Shown here: positions 22,464 through 30,240 of the stretch, one piece after another | Layout: every line of letters begins with the position of its first letter | Position numbering within the stretch: the stretch's first letter is position 1 | From: a virus | Virus record (IMG/VR): IMGVR_UViG_3300031952_000074 | Coordinates: 1 to 34,949 of that record | Length of the DNA: 34,949 bases | Reading direction: 5' to 3' (one strand) | The notes under the pieces: generated by a model | The model's database searches: none | Seen by the model: only the letters and a program-made list of their open reading frames with translations | What the model was told of the DNA's origin: nothing | Position numbers and translations under genes: made by a program

Positions 22464-22474
22464 GACAATTTGTC
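22464..22474. repeat. GACAATTTGTC odd palindrome, copy 2
   Basis: Second copy of the 11-bp odd palindrome at 19630-19640. Here it lies 8 nt downstream of the CTAATTAG core, between the motif and the start codon. Confidence 0.5.
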
Positions 22475-22482
22475 CCAGTAAG

Positions 22483-22755
22483 ATGTCAAAGAAAAAGAAG
22501 GTAGATGTACAAGCCGAGGTTCTTGCTTTCCCTACGGCAGAGATTGACGATGTTCGGATTTTCTGCCATACCTGCGCTTACTATCAGCCGACTCACGTGA
22601 AAGAACATCAGGTAGCTTGGTGCCGCTGGAAGAAGAACCCGAAGAAGGAAATCTGGACTGACAAGAACTCCAACCCAGATGAGACCTGCCCCGGCTATGG
22701 ACCCGGCCCCATTGCGGCAGATGAAGCGTGGCCCGCAAACGGTGATGCGAAATGA
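22483..22755 (+). CDS. Cys-rich zinc-binding protein
   Basis: A 90-aa protein with C28-x-x-C31, C47 and C69 in a pattern seen in many small phage proteins (FCHTCAYY, AWCRWK, ETCPGY). Basic N-terminus (MSKKKK). ATGA overlap with the protease gene. Probably one zinc site. Confidence 0.65.
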   Translation: MSKKKKVDVQAEVLAFPTAEIDDVRIFCHTCAYYQPTHVKEHQVAWCRWKKNPKKEIWTDKNSNPDETCPGYGPGPIAADEAWPANGDAK

Positions 22756-24716
22756 CAGCGCCAGACGTCCAGAAGCCAATAGATGAGACCGAAGATTTTA
22801 TTCATATTCGTGTGAAAGACCCCGGCCAATTCAAGACCTGCAGGACAACCGATTTCTCGGGCAAGTTACCAAAAGGAGTGAGGGCCAAATACTGCCAATA
22901 CAAGGACAAGGATGAGTGGGCGGTCCAGGCTTGGATCTTCACGAAGGCGGACGGTTGGACGGTCGAAAAAGCGAAGGCGTGGGTCAAAGATCATTCTGAC
23001 GAGTTTAAGATAGCGAAAGTCGTTTCTCTCGTTGGGAAGACAATCGTCATGCCGGGCATCCTGCAGAAGTCAGAAGAGGACGACACTATTGAGGGCTGGG
23101 CAACCACTGGCGCCATCGATCTTGACAATCAGATAATCGAACCGACCGCTTTCGAGGAAGACCTTCCCGCTTTCATGAAGAACCCGATAATGCGTTTCAT
23201 GCACGAATATCCGGTAGGCAAGTGGCTCGACGCGAAGGCAGAGGTCAAGGGTCTGTACGTGAAGGGCAAATTCGCTTCCACTGAACGCGCGAAAGAAGTC
23301 AAGCAACTCGTGGACGAAGGAATAGTGAAGGGGCTTTCAATCGCCGCCAAGATCAAAGAGGACGGAACCGAATGGAGACACGACGACGAACTGGATCAGG
23401 ACATCCTGCATTTCACGAAGTTGCGTCTGCTTGAAATCTCGGTCGTGGACGTTCCTGCCAATCCAGAGGCCATGCTGGAGTTATCAAAGCGCCTGAAACT
23501 CGATTCTGAACCGATACTGATCGGCCAAGCAGCCCCTCCACCGCCACCCGAAGTTCCCGAGGGAGTCCCGAAGGAGAAATCCCCCCCACTTAGTGAAATA
23601 GAAATCAAAGACATAGAAGTCGCCCAAAAGGAATTGGCAGAAGGCAAGGGTAGAACATTCAATAGCGCGGAAGATGCTATCAAGTGGCTAAACACAGAGG
23701 AACCGGAGGAGAAGCCGAAGGAGAAGCCAGAACCAGAGGAGCCAGCCGTTCCGCCTGCCGCGCCGATGCCCGTGGATCTTGGTGCCGCAACTAATACAGT
23801 GCCGACCACCATCATCGTTGGTCTTTCAGATGTCTCTATGAAATTGATTCCGAAGATTACTGCGAGAGTGACGACCGAAGCAGATGGCAAGGTCACAAGT
23901 TCAGTACAGGAATTGGTAATGCCCGAAGTTGACAAGGATGTTCCCCCTACAATCCTCGGCTCGATTCAGGAATTCCGGGATGCCGTCCAAAATGCCCCGA
24001 TAGAGGTTCACAATGAGGATGGAAGTATTACCGTTATTCCCCCCGAAGGAGAATCAAACGAGAAGGTCAAGTTCTCACGAGGCGCGGTTGAAAGTCACGA
24101 ACCTCCGAAAGCAGAGGAAGGCAAGGCGTGGGACGCGAATGCAGCAATCGCACGACTGAAGGTATGGGCGGAGGCATTCGGCGACGAATACAAGACGGGG
24201 TTTGCGTGGTCCGACCCAGAAAACTCCGGTTCATGCAAGTTACCGCATCACGACATAGTTGATGGAGGTCTCGTTGTCGTATGGAACGGCGTCGCAGCTG
24301 CTATGGAAGAGTTGCTCAGAGCGAGAGGGGAAGTGGACATTCCAGCCGCAGACAGGAAGGGGGTGTATTCTCACTTGGCCCGGCACTATCGCCAGTTCGA
24401 CAAGGAGGTTCCGGAATTCAAGTCCGTGAAACAACTGTTGATCGAGGAGATGACCGCCTTGGATGTCGTCATAGCCGATAAGGACAAGATCATAGCGGAG
24501 AGAGACGCAACTGTCAAGGAACTCGTAGCCAAATTGTCTGAACTCGAAACCAAGGCGAAAGAACTCACGGATAAATTGTCCGGGCCTAAAGTCACAGAAC
24601 CGACTGAGAGACTGAAGAAATCGGGCGTGACTGTGCCAGCATCGGAATCAGAAACGGATGATAGCGGGCAAGAACCCGGATCTGTCGCTGAATTGTTCCC
24701 AGCTCGCGCTAATTAG
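22752..24716 (+). CDS. Prohead maturation protease fused to scaffold-like region
   Basis: A 654-aa multidomain protein. Residues about 24-80 hold a small phage domain (GVRAKYCQYKDKDEW..., WTVEKAKAWVKDH). Residues about 95-240 are a HK97-type (XkdF-like) protease: DLDNQIIEPTAF, MRFMHEYPVGKW (His near 151), VKGLSIAAKI (Ser near 195) and RLLEISVVDVPANPEA (acidic site near 227). A Pro/Glu linker follows. Residues about 458-556 hold a second phage domain (GSCKLPHHD..., HLARHY.QF). Residues about 570-620 are coiled coil, fitting a built-in scaffold. The stop codon TAG is part of the next CTAATTAG motif. Confidence 0.85.
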   Translation: MTAPDVQKPIDETEDFIHIRVKDPGQFKTCRTTDFSGKLPKGVRAKYCQYKDKDEWAVQAWIFTKADGWTVEKAKAWVKDHSDEFKIAKVVSLVGKTIVMPGILQKSEEDDTIEGWATTGAIDLDNQIIEPTAFEEDLPAFMKNPIMRFMHEYPVGKWLDAKAEVKGLYVKGKFASTERAKEVKQLVDEGIVKGLSIAAKIKEDGTEWRHDDELDQDILHFTKLRLLEISVVDVPANPEAMLELSKRLKLDSEPILIGQAAPPPPPEVPEGVPKEKSPPLSEIEIKDIEVAQKELAEGKGRTFNSAEDAIKWLNTEEPEEKPKEKPEPEEPAVPPAAPMPVDLGAATNTVPTTIIVGLSDVSMKLIPKITARVTTEADGKVTSSVQELVMPEVDKDVPPTILGSIQEFRDAVQNAPIEVHNEDGSITVIPPEGESNEKVKFSRGAVESHEPPKAEEGKAWDANAAIARLKVWAEAFGDEYKTGFAWSDPENSGSCKLPHHDIVDGGLVVVWNGVAAAMEELLRARGEVDIPAADRKGVYSHLARHYRQFDKEVPEFKSVKQLLIEEMTALDVVIADKDKIIAERDATVKELVAKLSELETKAKELTDKLSGPKVTEPTERLKKSGVTVPASESETDDSGQEPGSVAELFPARAN

Positions 24717-24718
24717 AG
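24703..24718 (+). promoter_or_regulatory. Candidate late promoter motif 6 (before major capsid)
   Basis: CTCGCGCTAATTAGAG, core 24709-24716. The TAG doubles as the stop codon of the protease gene. ATG 24748 of the capsid gene is 31 nt downstream and has no SD, as in a leaderless mRNA. Confidence 0.65.
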
Positions 24719-24747
24719 GACTGCCTTCAAACGAGAATCGAACCGAT

Positions 24748-25776
24748 ATGAAATTCGGAAGTGTAAGAGTAGACGAAAATCTAGCGTTCAAATCAGCATT
24801 CGGTAACATCACGCCAGACAGAGACGGCTATCGCTACGTGGATTACTTCAGGGGCATAGACCAGAGAGGCAAGCTGTTCGAGGACATCAAGAAGACTAGA
24901 GACACCACGACCGACACCTATGCGCTCACTCCAATCTATCCGAGCAGGGAGATCATCGACATCGCAAGGAGAAAAGACCCACTCTGGGAGCTATTCCCGA
25001 AGGTGGCAGTCAATCAGCGCACGTTTGAGTTCAACCAGCTCACAGATTACGGAACGAGCGTCGGAAGATTCTTGGGCGAATCCGGCACTTTGGTCGGAGT
25101 CGATGCAACCTATTATCGCCAGTCAAAACCAGTCAAGTTTGCATATGCGACCGGAGGACTAACGGGCCCGGCAATAAAGACCGAGTATCTCACAGACCCT
25201 CTGGCTGAGGAAGTGCGCGTCAAGGTTCTCGGCTTAACCGACTTCTTGGATCAGGCACTCATCAATGCAGATTCGACTTCTCACACCGTTCCATACGGAG
25301 ACGGCTCGACCGAACAATCTTGGGAGGGCTTGATAGAGCTGCTTGGATCGACCAACAGGGTTGATGCAGGTTCAGCCGCGGTCTCAATCGAGAAGATCAG
25401 GGAAGCGATAAGGAGCGGCATCATGGACGGTGGAGATCCATCACTTCTGGTCACTGACTTCGCTACGCTCGACTCGATCAAGGGCTTACTGATGAGCTAT
25501 CAAAGATTCGTGGATAAGATCGACCTCGCGTGGGGTGCCAAGACTGTCGAGTTTGACGGACTACCGCTAATAGGAGACTCGAAGATGCCAACCGGCTCGA
25601 ATGCAAAAAGACTGTTCGCGCTCGACATGGAATACGCCAAGGTCGGGGTTCTCCAGGACATAACCTATGAACCTCTGGCCAAGACTTCTGACATAGATTC
25701 CTTCATGCTGAAATTCTACGGTGTTCCAGTCCTGCAGGCAATTCCGTTCAACGGCCACATCTACCAGATAGCATAG
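24748..25776 (+). CDS. Major capsid protein (HK97 fold)
   Basis: A 342-aa protein following the prohead protease, the standard place of the capsid gene. I chose ATG 24748 over the in-frame start at 24658, which would overlap the protease and precede the promoter motif. Features include an N-terminal helical arm, LWELFPKVAVNQRTFEF, GESGTLVG, LLVTDFATLDSIKGLL and a C-terminal FYGVPVLQAIPFNGHIY strand, the pattern of HK97-fold proteins. It starts the longest head unit (24748-29412). Confidence 0.85.
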   Translation: MKFGSVRVDENLAFKSAFGNITPDRDGYRYVDYFRGIDQRGKLFEDIKKTRDTTTDTYALTPIYPSREIIDIARRKDPLWELFPKVAVNQRTFEFNQLTDYGTSVGRFLGESGTLVGVDATYYRQSKPVKFAYATGGLTGPAIKTEYLTDPLAEEVRVKVLGLTDFLDQALINADSTSHTVPYGDGSTEQSWEGLIELLGSTNRVDAGSAAVSIEKIREAIRSGIMDGGDPSLLVTDFATLDSIKGLLMSYQRFVDKIDLAWGAKTVEFDGLPLIGDSKMPTGSNAKRLFALDMEYAKVGVLQDITYEPLAKTSDIDSFMLKFYGVPVLQAIPFNGHIYQIA

Positions 25777-25789
25777 AGCTGACGCGAAG

Positions 25790-26116
25790 ATGGGAAAGAG
25801 GATAGTCGCTGCCACTATCGCATCCACTGACGACTTTGTATCATGGAAGGAACCGGTCGAGGACTACGGCCCGAACGTAAGGGTCTATGTCGCCAATCTC
25901 GGAGCTACGAATGACCTCACGTACAGAATTCTCAGCGCACCGGACTCGACCTATGCTGGCACATGGATCGTGGAAGCGACAGACGCGACCTTGGGAAAGG
26001 GTGCTATCGTGTCCTGGCGCAGCACGGACATGAAAGGCACGATCGGCATCGATATCAAGAATGCGACAACAAACACTCCATCCCAATACTCAATCTGGGT
26101 GGTCTTCTGGAGATAA
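25790..26116 (+). CDS. Small beta protein, possible capsid decoration protein
   Basis: A 108-aa, all-beta protein right after the capsid gene (VRVYVANLGATNDLTYRIL, TWIVEA, QYSIWVVFWR). The position and size fit a cement or decoration protein, but no family is recognised. No cysteines. Confidence 0.6.
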   Translation: MGKRIVAATIASTDDFVSWKEPVEDYGPNVRVYVANLGATNDLTYRILSAPDSTYAGTWIVEATDATLGKGAIVSWRSTDMKGTIGIDIKNATTNTPSQYSIWVVFWR

Positions 26117-26131
26117 GATGGTGAACGCAAG

Positions 26132-26365
26132 ATGAAGCGAGGGAAAGAAACTCGCATGGCTATTTTACGTGAGATTAGGGGGATCAAAGACGAGATGTCC
26201 CAACTGGACAACATGATCCAGATAGGCACTTTTGGTGAACAGGTTTCGGCTACTGAACGCTATCGCTCAAGAGCCGAGGAACTCCGGACCAGACTCTCGA
26301 CGCTTGAAAACCTGCTGAGGGAATTCGAGAAGCCCGCAATAGCGGATGTGATAAAGGTTGTCTGA
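26132..26365 (+). CDS. Coiled-coil protein
   Basis: A 77-aa, nearly entirely helical protein with heptad spacing (LREIRGIKDEMSQLD; EELRTRLSTLENLLREF). SD GGTGA. It overlaps the collagen-like gene by 8 nt and might anchor that fibre to the capsid or help it trimerise. Confidence 0.6.
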   Translation: MKRGKETRMAILREIRGIKDEMSQLDNMIQIGTFGEQVSATERYRSRAEELRTRLSTLENLLREFEKPAIADVIKVV

Positions 26366-27431
26366 AGAAGCATTCGGGGGATATACGAAGGTTTTGGTGA
26401 ATGACGTACCACTCGTAAAAAGGGGTCAACTGAATTTCAAGAGTGCATCCGCAGTCATCCGAGACAACCCGGACAAGAATACTACCGATGTTGAATTCAA
26501 TACAGGAGAAGGAGGAGGAAGTCAAGGTCCGCCAGGACCGCAGGGAGAAAAGGGCGATAAGGGTGACAAGGGAGACACTGGGTCACAAGGCCCGCAGGGT
26601 GAGCAGGGTTCGACTGGGTTACAGGGTTCACAAGGAGACATAGGCGACACAGGATCGCAGGGGGAGATTGGCCCCACAGGTCCGAAAGGTGACAAGGGCG
26701 CCGATGGTGAGACTGGGGCACCGGGAGCTAAAGGTGATACCGGTGCTGTGGGTCCGCAGGGAGAACCGGGTCAGCAAGGGCCGAAAGGCGATACTGGGTC
26801 GCAGGGAGAGCAAGGAATCCAAGGTATTCAAGGGTTGATAGGTCCCCCAGGGATTCAAGGAGAGCAGGGAATTCAGGGCGAGGTCGGGCCAAAAGGAGAT
26901 GTAGGGGATACTGGACAGCAGGGCATTCAGGGCGTTAAAGGAGACAAGGGAGATCAGGGAGACCCTGGGCCGGGTATTGTCGCTGGGATAATCGCAATGT
27001 GGTCGGGTTTGCTTGCTAGCATTCCTTACGGATGGGCTTTATGCGATGGCACAAATGGAACGCCAGACTTGAGAGATAGATTCGTATTAGGAACAAGCAC
27101 AGACGAGAACCCAGGAGCGACGGGAGGCAGTTCAACTTACAGCCATTCAGGAACGGCCGTAGGCGCCCATTCCACTTTGACGCACTCAGGAACCGCGGTA
27201 GCTGACCATCCCGCCACGGCTACGAGCCAAGCCGATGTCGGCGCGACAAAAATCGGTACTACGACTTCGACCGCAACCCTCAAGACGCATACGCACAATA
27301 CCCCCATTCTATCGCATAGCGTGACGCAACCCAGCGACCATTCCATTTCTGCTCATTCAGTAACGCAACCGAGCGACCACACCAATGTGAACCCACCCTA
27401 CTTCAAACTCGCGTTCATAATGAAACTATGA
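26358..27431 (+). CDS. Collagen-like fibre with tail-collar-type C-terminus
   Basis: A 357-aa protein starting at TTG 26358. Residues about 54-206 are some 50 unbroken Gly-X-Y triplets, enough for a triple helix of roughly 43 nm. Residues about 208-357 match a phage tail-collar domain: IPYGWALCDGTNGTPDLRDRF, and NPPYFKLAFIMKL at the end. Between them lie His pairs (HTH, HSG, SDHS repeats), like the metal-binding HxH tips of trimeric fibres. It lies among head genes, between capsid and connectors, so a head fibre is at least as likely as a tail fibre. Confidence 0.85.
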   Translation: MSEEAFGGYTKVLVNDVPLVKRGQLNFKSASAVIRDNPDKNTTDVEFNTGEGGGSQGPPGPQGEKGDKGDKGDTGSQGPQGEQGSTGLQGSQGDIGDTGSQGEIGPTGPKGDKGADGETGAPGAKGDTGAVGPQGEPGQQGPKGDTGSQGEQGIQGIQGLIGPPGIQGEQGIQGEVGPKGDVGDTGQQGIQGVKGDKGDQGDPGPGIVAGIIAMWSGLLASIPYGWALCDGTNGTPDLRDRFVLGTSTDENPGATGGSSTYSHSGTAVGAHSTLTHSGTAVADHPATATSQADVGATKIGTTTSTATLKTHTHNTPILSHSVTQPSDHSISAHSVTQPSDHTNVNPPYFKLAFIMKL

Positions 27432-27441
27432 GGTGACTTGA

Positions 27442-28125
27442 ATGGGCTACTGCAGCGAGACGGATGTTGAGGCCATAGTTGGATTCGCAATCGACAATAC
27501 AACAACTCCAAACACGACTCAAGTTGCAACTTTCACGACCTGGGCTGACGATTACATCAATCGTTTCACAGGTTCCGGTTACGTCTTCACCTTCGCCCCG
27601 ACTGCAGCCGTGACGGACGAAATTCACGAGGTCGAGGCTGCCAACAGGGACTACTTTTCCGGGGACGAAAAACTGGGCGAAAGGGTCCTTTTCTTGGACC
27701 ACTTCCCAATAGTCGGATCAATCACGAGTTGCTATTACAATTCTGGCTCGGACAAGGCGGTAACTTGGTCATCACTGACTGAGGGAACCGACTTCTTCAT
27801 CAGGAACGCGCGGATGGGCGAACTCTATTTCAACACGCGACCCTATCCTCTGCAGCAGGGCGTGAAAGTTTCGTATGTTCAGGGCCACTCATCCACCCCG
27901 ACTTTCATCAAGGAACTCTCTGCAACGCTCGTGGCGATAATGATCTTGATGGCGAAAGGAGGTTCTGCCAACGCCGAGGATCTTGGTTCAATCGCATTGG
28001 GAGATCTGCATGTTGATTATGGGGGGACTTCCACTTCGACTGGTTCGGGCGAGTTGATTTCTAACTTGGGGGCGAGGCGTGATACTCTGCTTGCAATGCT
28101 GAGGAAACCTGCGATTGGGGTGTGA
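27442..28125 (+). CDS. Head-tail connector (adaptor)
   Basis: A 227-aa protein with SD AGGTGA. The start YCSETDVEAIVG and the early helix FTTWADDYINRFTGSGY followed by a beta region (RVLFLDHFPIVGSITSCYY) match the gp6/gp15 connector family that binds under the portal. The last 60 residues are helical (ELSATLVAIMILMAKGG). Its stop overlaps the next GTG start. Confidence 0.72.
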   Translation: MGYCSETDVEAIVGFAIDNTTTPNTTQVATFTTWADDYINRFTGSGYVFTFAPTAAVTDEIHEVEAANRDYFSGDEKLGERVLFLDHFPIVGSITSCYYNSGSDKAVTWSSLTEGTDFFIRNARMGELYFNTRPYPLQQGVKVSYVQGHSSTPTFIKELSATLVAIMILMAKGGSANAEDLGSIALGDLHVDYGGTSTSTGSGELISNLGARRDTLLAMLRKPAIGV

Positions 28126-28514
28126 TTTCCTTGGTCGATCTCTCTAACAGTGTCGTGAATCTCCTAGCCACCTTCGGGGTTTCTTTCACGCTCTATGTCC
28201 GGCCGACCTCATCATCCGAGTCTTCAGACGGCTACCGCGATTATTCCTATGGAAAGGTGACAGCTTGGACGAACTCAACCGTCAAGGGCTGGATGTCTTC
28301 GCAGAACCCGCTTGAGAACCTACCTACAGGTGGCCAGATCGACCTCTATCAGCGAATCCTCTACCTCACTCCAGCAGCAACCGTGAAAGAGCATGATGTC
28401 CTCAAAGATCCAGACGGTCGATATTGGGAAGTCCTGAAGGTCGAGACCGAGAAACTTTCGGGAAATACACAATATCACAAGTTACTCGTGAAAGAGGAGA
28501 GCCAACAAACTTGA
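28122..28514 (+). CDS. Head closure (stopper) protein
   Basis: A 130-aa beta protein starting at GTG 28122. The second half (GQIDLYQRILYLTP, then EHDVLKDPDGRYWEVLKVE and QYHKLLV) has the pattern of head-completion proteins of the gp16/gpII-like barrel group. The position after the connector supports it. Confidence 0.65.
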   Translation: MISLVDLSNSVVNLLATFGVSFTLYVRPTSSSESSDGYRDYSYGKVTAWTNSTVKGWMSSQNPLENLPTGGQIDLYQRILYLTPAATVKEHDVLKDPDGRYWEVLKVETEKLSGNTQYHKLLVKEESQQT

Positions 28515-28963
28515 CCGACTCAACGATCTCTCTACTGACGACGATCGATAGTGCGCTCTGGACAGAGACGAATCCACTTAAGGCCAGCGTCAGGTTCCTC
28601 ACTTCGTTGCCAGATAGAGACATGGGGGCTTATACGATAGCCGTTCAGGAAGTGCCACACAGATTGAAAGTCCTAGGGGCGAAACACTTGATGCAACCTG
28701 CCGAGGCCACTACCGCCAGTCATGTCGTTCACATCTTCGTCAGACTGGACAGAACCTCGCAAACCTCTATGGGGGCGGCCAAGGTAATCAGATACAACAT
28801 GGTCGAGATGGTCAAGTCCATCCTGCTGAACAACCCCGACTACAAGCTCTCGGCGGATGGCGTCTATTTCTTCCTTTGCGGTCAGAGGGTGACGGACGAG
28901 GTTCAATTCAAGCCGCCGGTCCTCCACACAATTCTGGAAGTAGCTACCGTGAAGATCACTTGA
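28511..28963 (+). CDS. Tail terminator / completion-like protein
   Basis: A 150-aa protein starting at TTG 28511 (TTGA overlap with the stopper gene). An alpha/beta profile with an N-terminal helix, ASHVVHIFVRLDRTS and a late strand (PVLHTILEVATVKI). Its order between stopper and gp10-like genes suggests a neck or tail completion role. Assignment by position. Confidence 0.55.
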   Translation: MTDSTISLLTTIDSALWTETNPLKASVRFLTSLPDRDMGAYTIAVQEVPHRLKVLGAKHLMQPAEATTASHVVHIFVRLDRTSQTSMGAAKVIRYNMVEMVKSILLNNPDYKLSADGVYFFLCGQRVTDEVQFKPPVLHTILEVATVKIT

Positions 28964-29412
28964 TCCAGATAGACACTGATGCCATCGCCATGTTCGCGGA
29001 CGAGTTCGCCGACCTTGCGCCGCAGATTCGTGATGCGATAGACGAGGGTTTGGCAGAGATCGCAGAGAGGTTGGTGACAGAGATAGCGGCGATAGCTCCC
29101 GGAAGGTTGGGGACGGACATCCAGTTTCAACAACTGGGGGAAGGCGTCTATGACATAGGATACAATGACCCTGAGACGGAAATGATCGCCACTTTCATCA
29201 ACTATGGCACGGCACCCCACCTGATAACACCTGCCTTCGCGCAAGTCCTGCATTTCATAACGCCAGAGGGCGAGGAAGTGTTCACGCGAGAAGTGATGCA
29301 CCCGGGCATAGCCCCTAGATACTTCTTGGAGCAAGCAAGGATGGCCGTCGAGGGAGACATTGAGTCAATCATGGAAGCCAAACTGACGACAATTCCTGAC
29401 ATAGAATCTTGA
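28960..29412 (+). CDS. HK97 gp10-like neck / tail completion protein
   Basis: A 150-aa protein, TTG start in the TTGA overlap. An N-terminal helix (APQIRDAIDEGLAEIAERLVTE), then IAPGRLGTDIQFQ, a beta core, FINYGTAPHLITPA and HPGIAPRYFLEQA are classic for the HK97 gp10 family (APxxTGxL..., YGT..H.I.P, HPGxxxxxFL). Last gene of the capsid unit. Confidence 0.78.
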   Translation: MIQIDTDAIAMFADEFADLAPQIRDAIDEGLAEIAERLVTEIAAIAPGRLGTDIQFQQLGEGVYDIGYNDPETEMIATFINYGTAPHLITPAFAQVLHFITPEGEEVFTREVMHPGIAPRYFLEQARMAVEGDIESIMEAKLTTIPDIES

Positions 29413-29500
29413 CCGCCCCCCGCAACTATAACACGGCTAATAACACGTGAATTTCAGAATCTGAGGAATTAATGCCTGAAAGTGGCAAGAGGAGATAGAA

Positions 29501-29511
29501 GGTGTTAAATA
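29501..29511 (+). promoter_or_regulatory. TATA-type promoter of the 29536-30196 cassette
   Basis: GGTGTTAAATA, TATA core 29504-29511, 24 nt before ATG 29536, which has no SD. The upstream gap (29413-29500) also holds an imperfect inverted repeat, AATTTCAG-aat-CTGAGGAATT, near 29452-29472, a possible terminator or operator. Confidence 0.6.
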
Positions 29512-29535
29512 CCTACATACCTACTACTATACCAA

Positions 29536-29718
29536 ATGAACATGAAGGAAGGAAGAAAGAATCCCTTTGAGGCAATAGCCAAGAAACTTGTCGAGAATGT
29601 AGATAAGAGAGAACTGGCTCAGGCGATAAATGAAACGACCGCCGACCACCTCGTTGGCTGCCATTGTCGTCTATGCAAAGCCGCTGATGAGGCGATAAGA
29701 ACCGTTCTTGAGGATTGA
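29536..29718 (+). CDS. Small helical protein with CHCxxC motif
   Basis: A 60-aa protein: a helical N-terminus (FEAIAKKLVENVDKRELAQ), then H38 and C42-H-C44-x-x-C47 as a probable metal site. First gene of a small separately promoted cassette. Function unknown. Confidence 0.6.
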   Translation: MNMKEGRKNPFEAIAKKLVENVDKRELAQAINETTADHLVGCHCRLCKAADEAIRTVLED

Positions 29719-29722
29719 GACC

Positions 29723-29887
29723 ATGAAAGAAGTCAGGTTGAAAGTGTTTGGAACAAAAGCGGCAGAAATCGCAAGGCGCCTTGGACTAAGGAGGAACGGC
29801 GAAATAACCGACATGAACACAAAGATCACTTTCACATATGGTTCCGTTGAGGGCTATCCGAACATCGAGGTAGAGTTCGAGGTATAA
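29723..29887 (+). CDS. Small alpha/beta protein, unknown
   Basis: A 54-aa protein: strand (VRLKVFG), helix (AAEIARRLGLRR), then two strands. The fold order resembles small nucleic-acid-binding domains, but no family is recognised. The start at 29723 is supported by its fit between neighbouring genes. Confidence 0.5.
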   Translation: MKEVRLKVFGTKAAEIARRLGLRRNGEITDMNTKITFTYGSVEGYPNIEVEFEV

Positions 29888-29891
29888 GAAC

Positions 29892-30089
29892 ATGACCGGG
29901 AAAGGCGCGGTTCTATCTCCGAAGGCGCTGCAGGATATTCAATGGTGTATGAAGGAAATGGGGGAAGTATATGCCAACTATGATGATCCCGCTTGGGGCG
30001 AAGAAGAGGTTCTGCGGCGGGCATTTGAATTGGCTAAAGCAATAGTTGAAGCAATGGGTTACGAAGTCAAAGAGAAGACGAAGCCATGA
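29892..30089 (+). CDS. Small helical protein, paralogue of 9421 gene
   Basis: A 65-aa protein. The C-terminus AKAIVEAMGYEVKEKTKP matches the end of the 9421 early protein. Similar in size and helical content. Suggests that the cassette is made of early-type genes. ATGA overlap with the next gene. Confidence 0.6.
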   Translation: MTGKGAVLSPKALQDIQWCMKEMGEVYANYDDPAWGEEEVLRRAFELAKAIVEAMGYEVKEKTKP

Positions 30090-30196
30090 ACCTGAAGTGC
30101 AAGCGTTGCGGCCACAGTTGGGACTATAAGGGCAAAAGCGAGTGGTACACGAGCTGTCCTAGGTGTCGCACATCAATCCGAGTCCGAAAATCCTAG
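30086..30196 (+). CDS. Zinc-ribbon miniprotein
   Basis: A 36-aa protein: C5-x-x-C8-GHSW and C24-P-x-C27, one minimal zinc ribbon as in archaeal small zinc proteins, with a basic end (RVRKS). Start overlaps the previous stop (ATGA). Last gene of the cassette. Confidence 0.6.
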   Translation: MNLKCKRCGHSWDYKGKSEWYTSCPRCRTSIRVRKS

Positions 30197-30212
30197 CCCG
30201 CGCTAATTAGAC
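30197..30212 (+). promoter_or_regulatory. Candidate late promoter motif 7 (CCCGCGCTAATTAGAC)
   Basis: Full motif, core 30203-30210, immediately after the cassette's last stop and 30 nt before ATG 30241. A nearer ATG (30233) opens only a 5-codon frame. Confidence 0.65.
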
Positions 30213-30240
30213 ACGGACAGACAAACCAACCGATGAAGAA

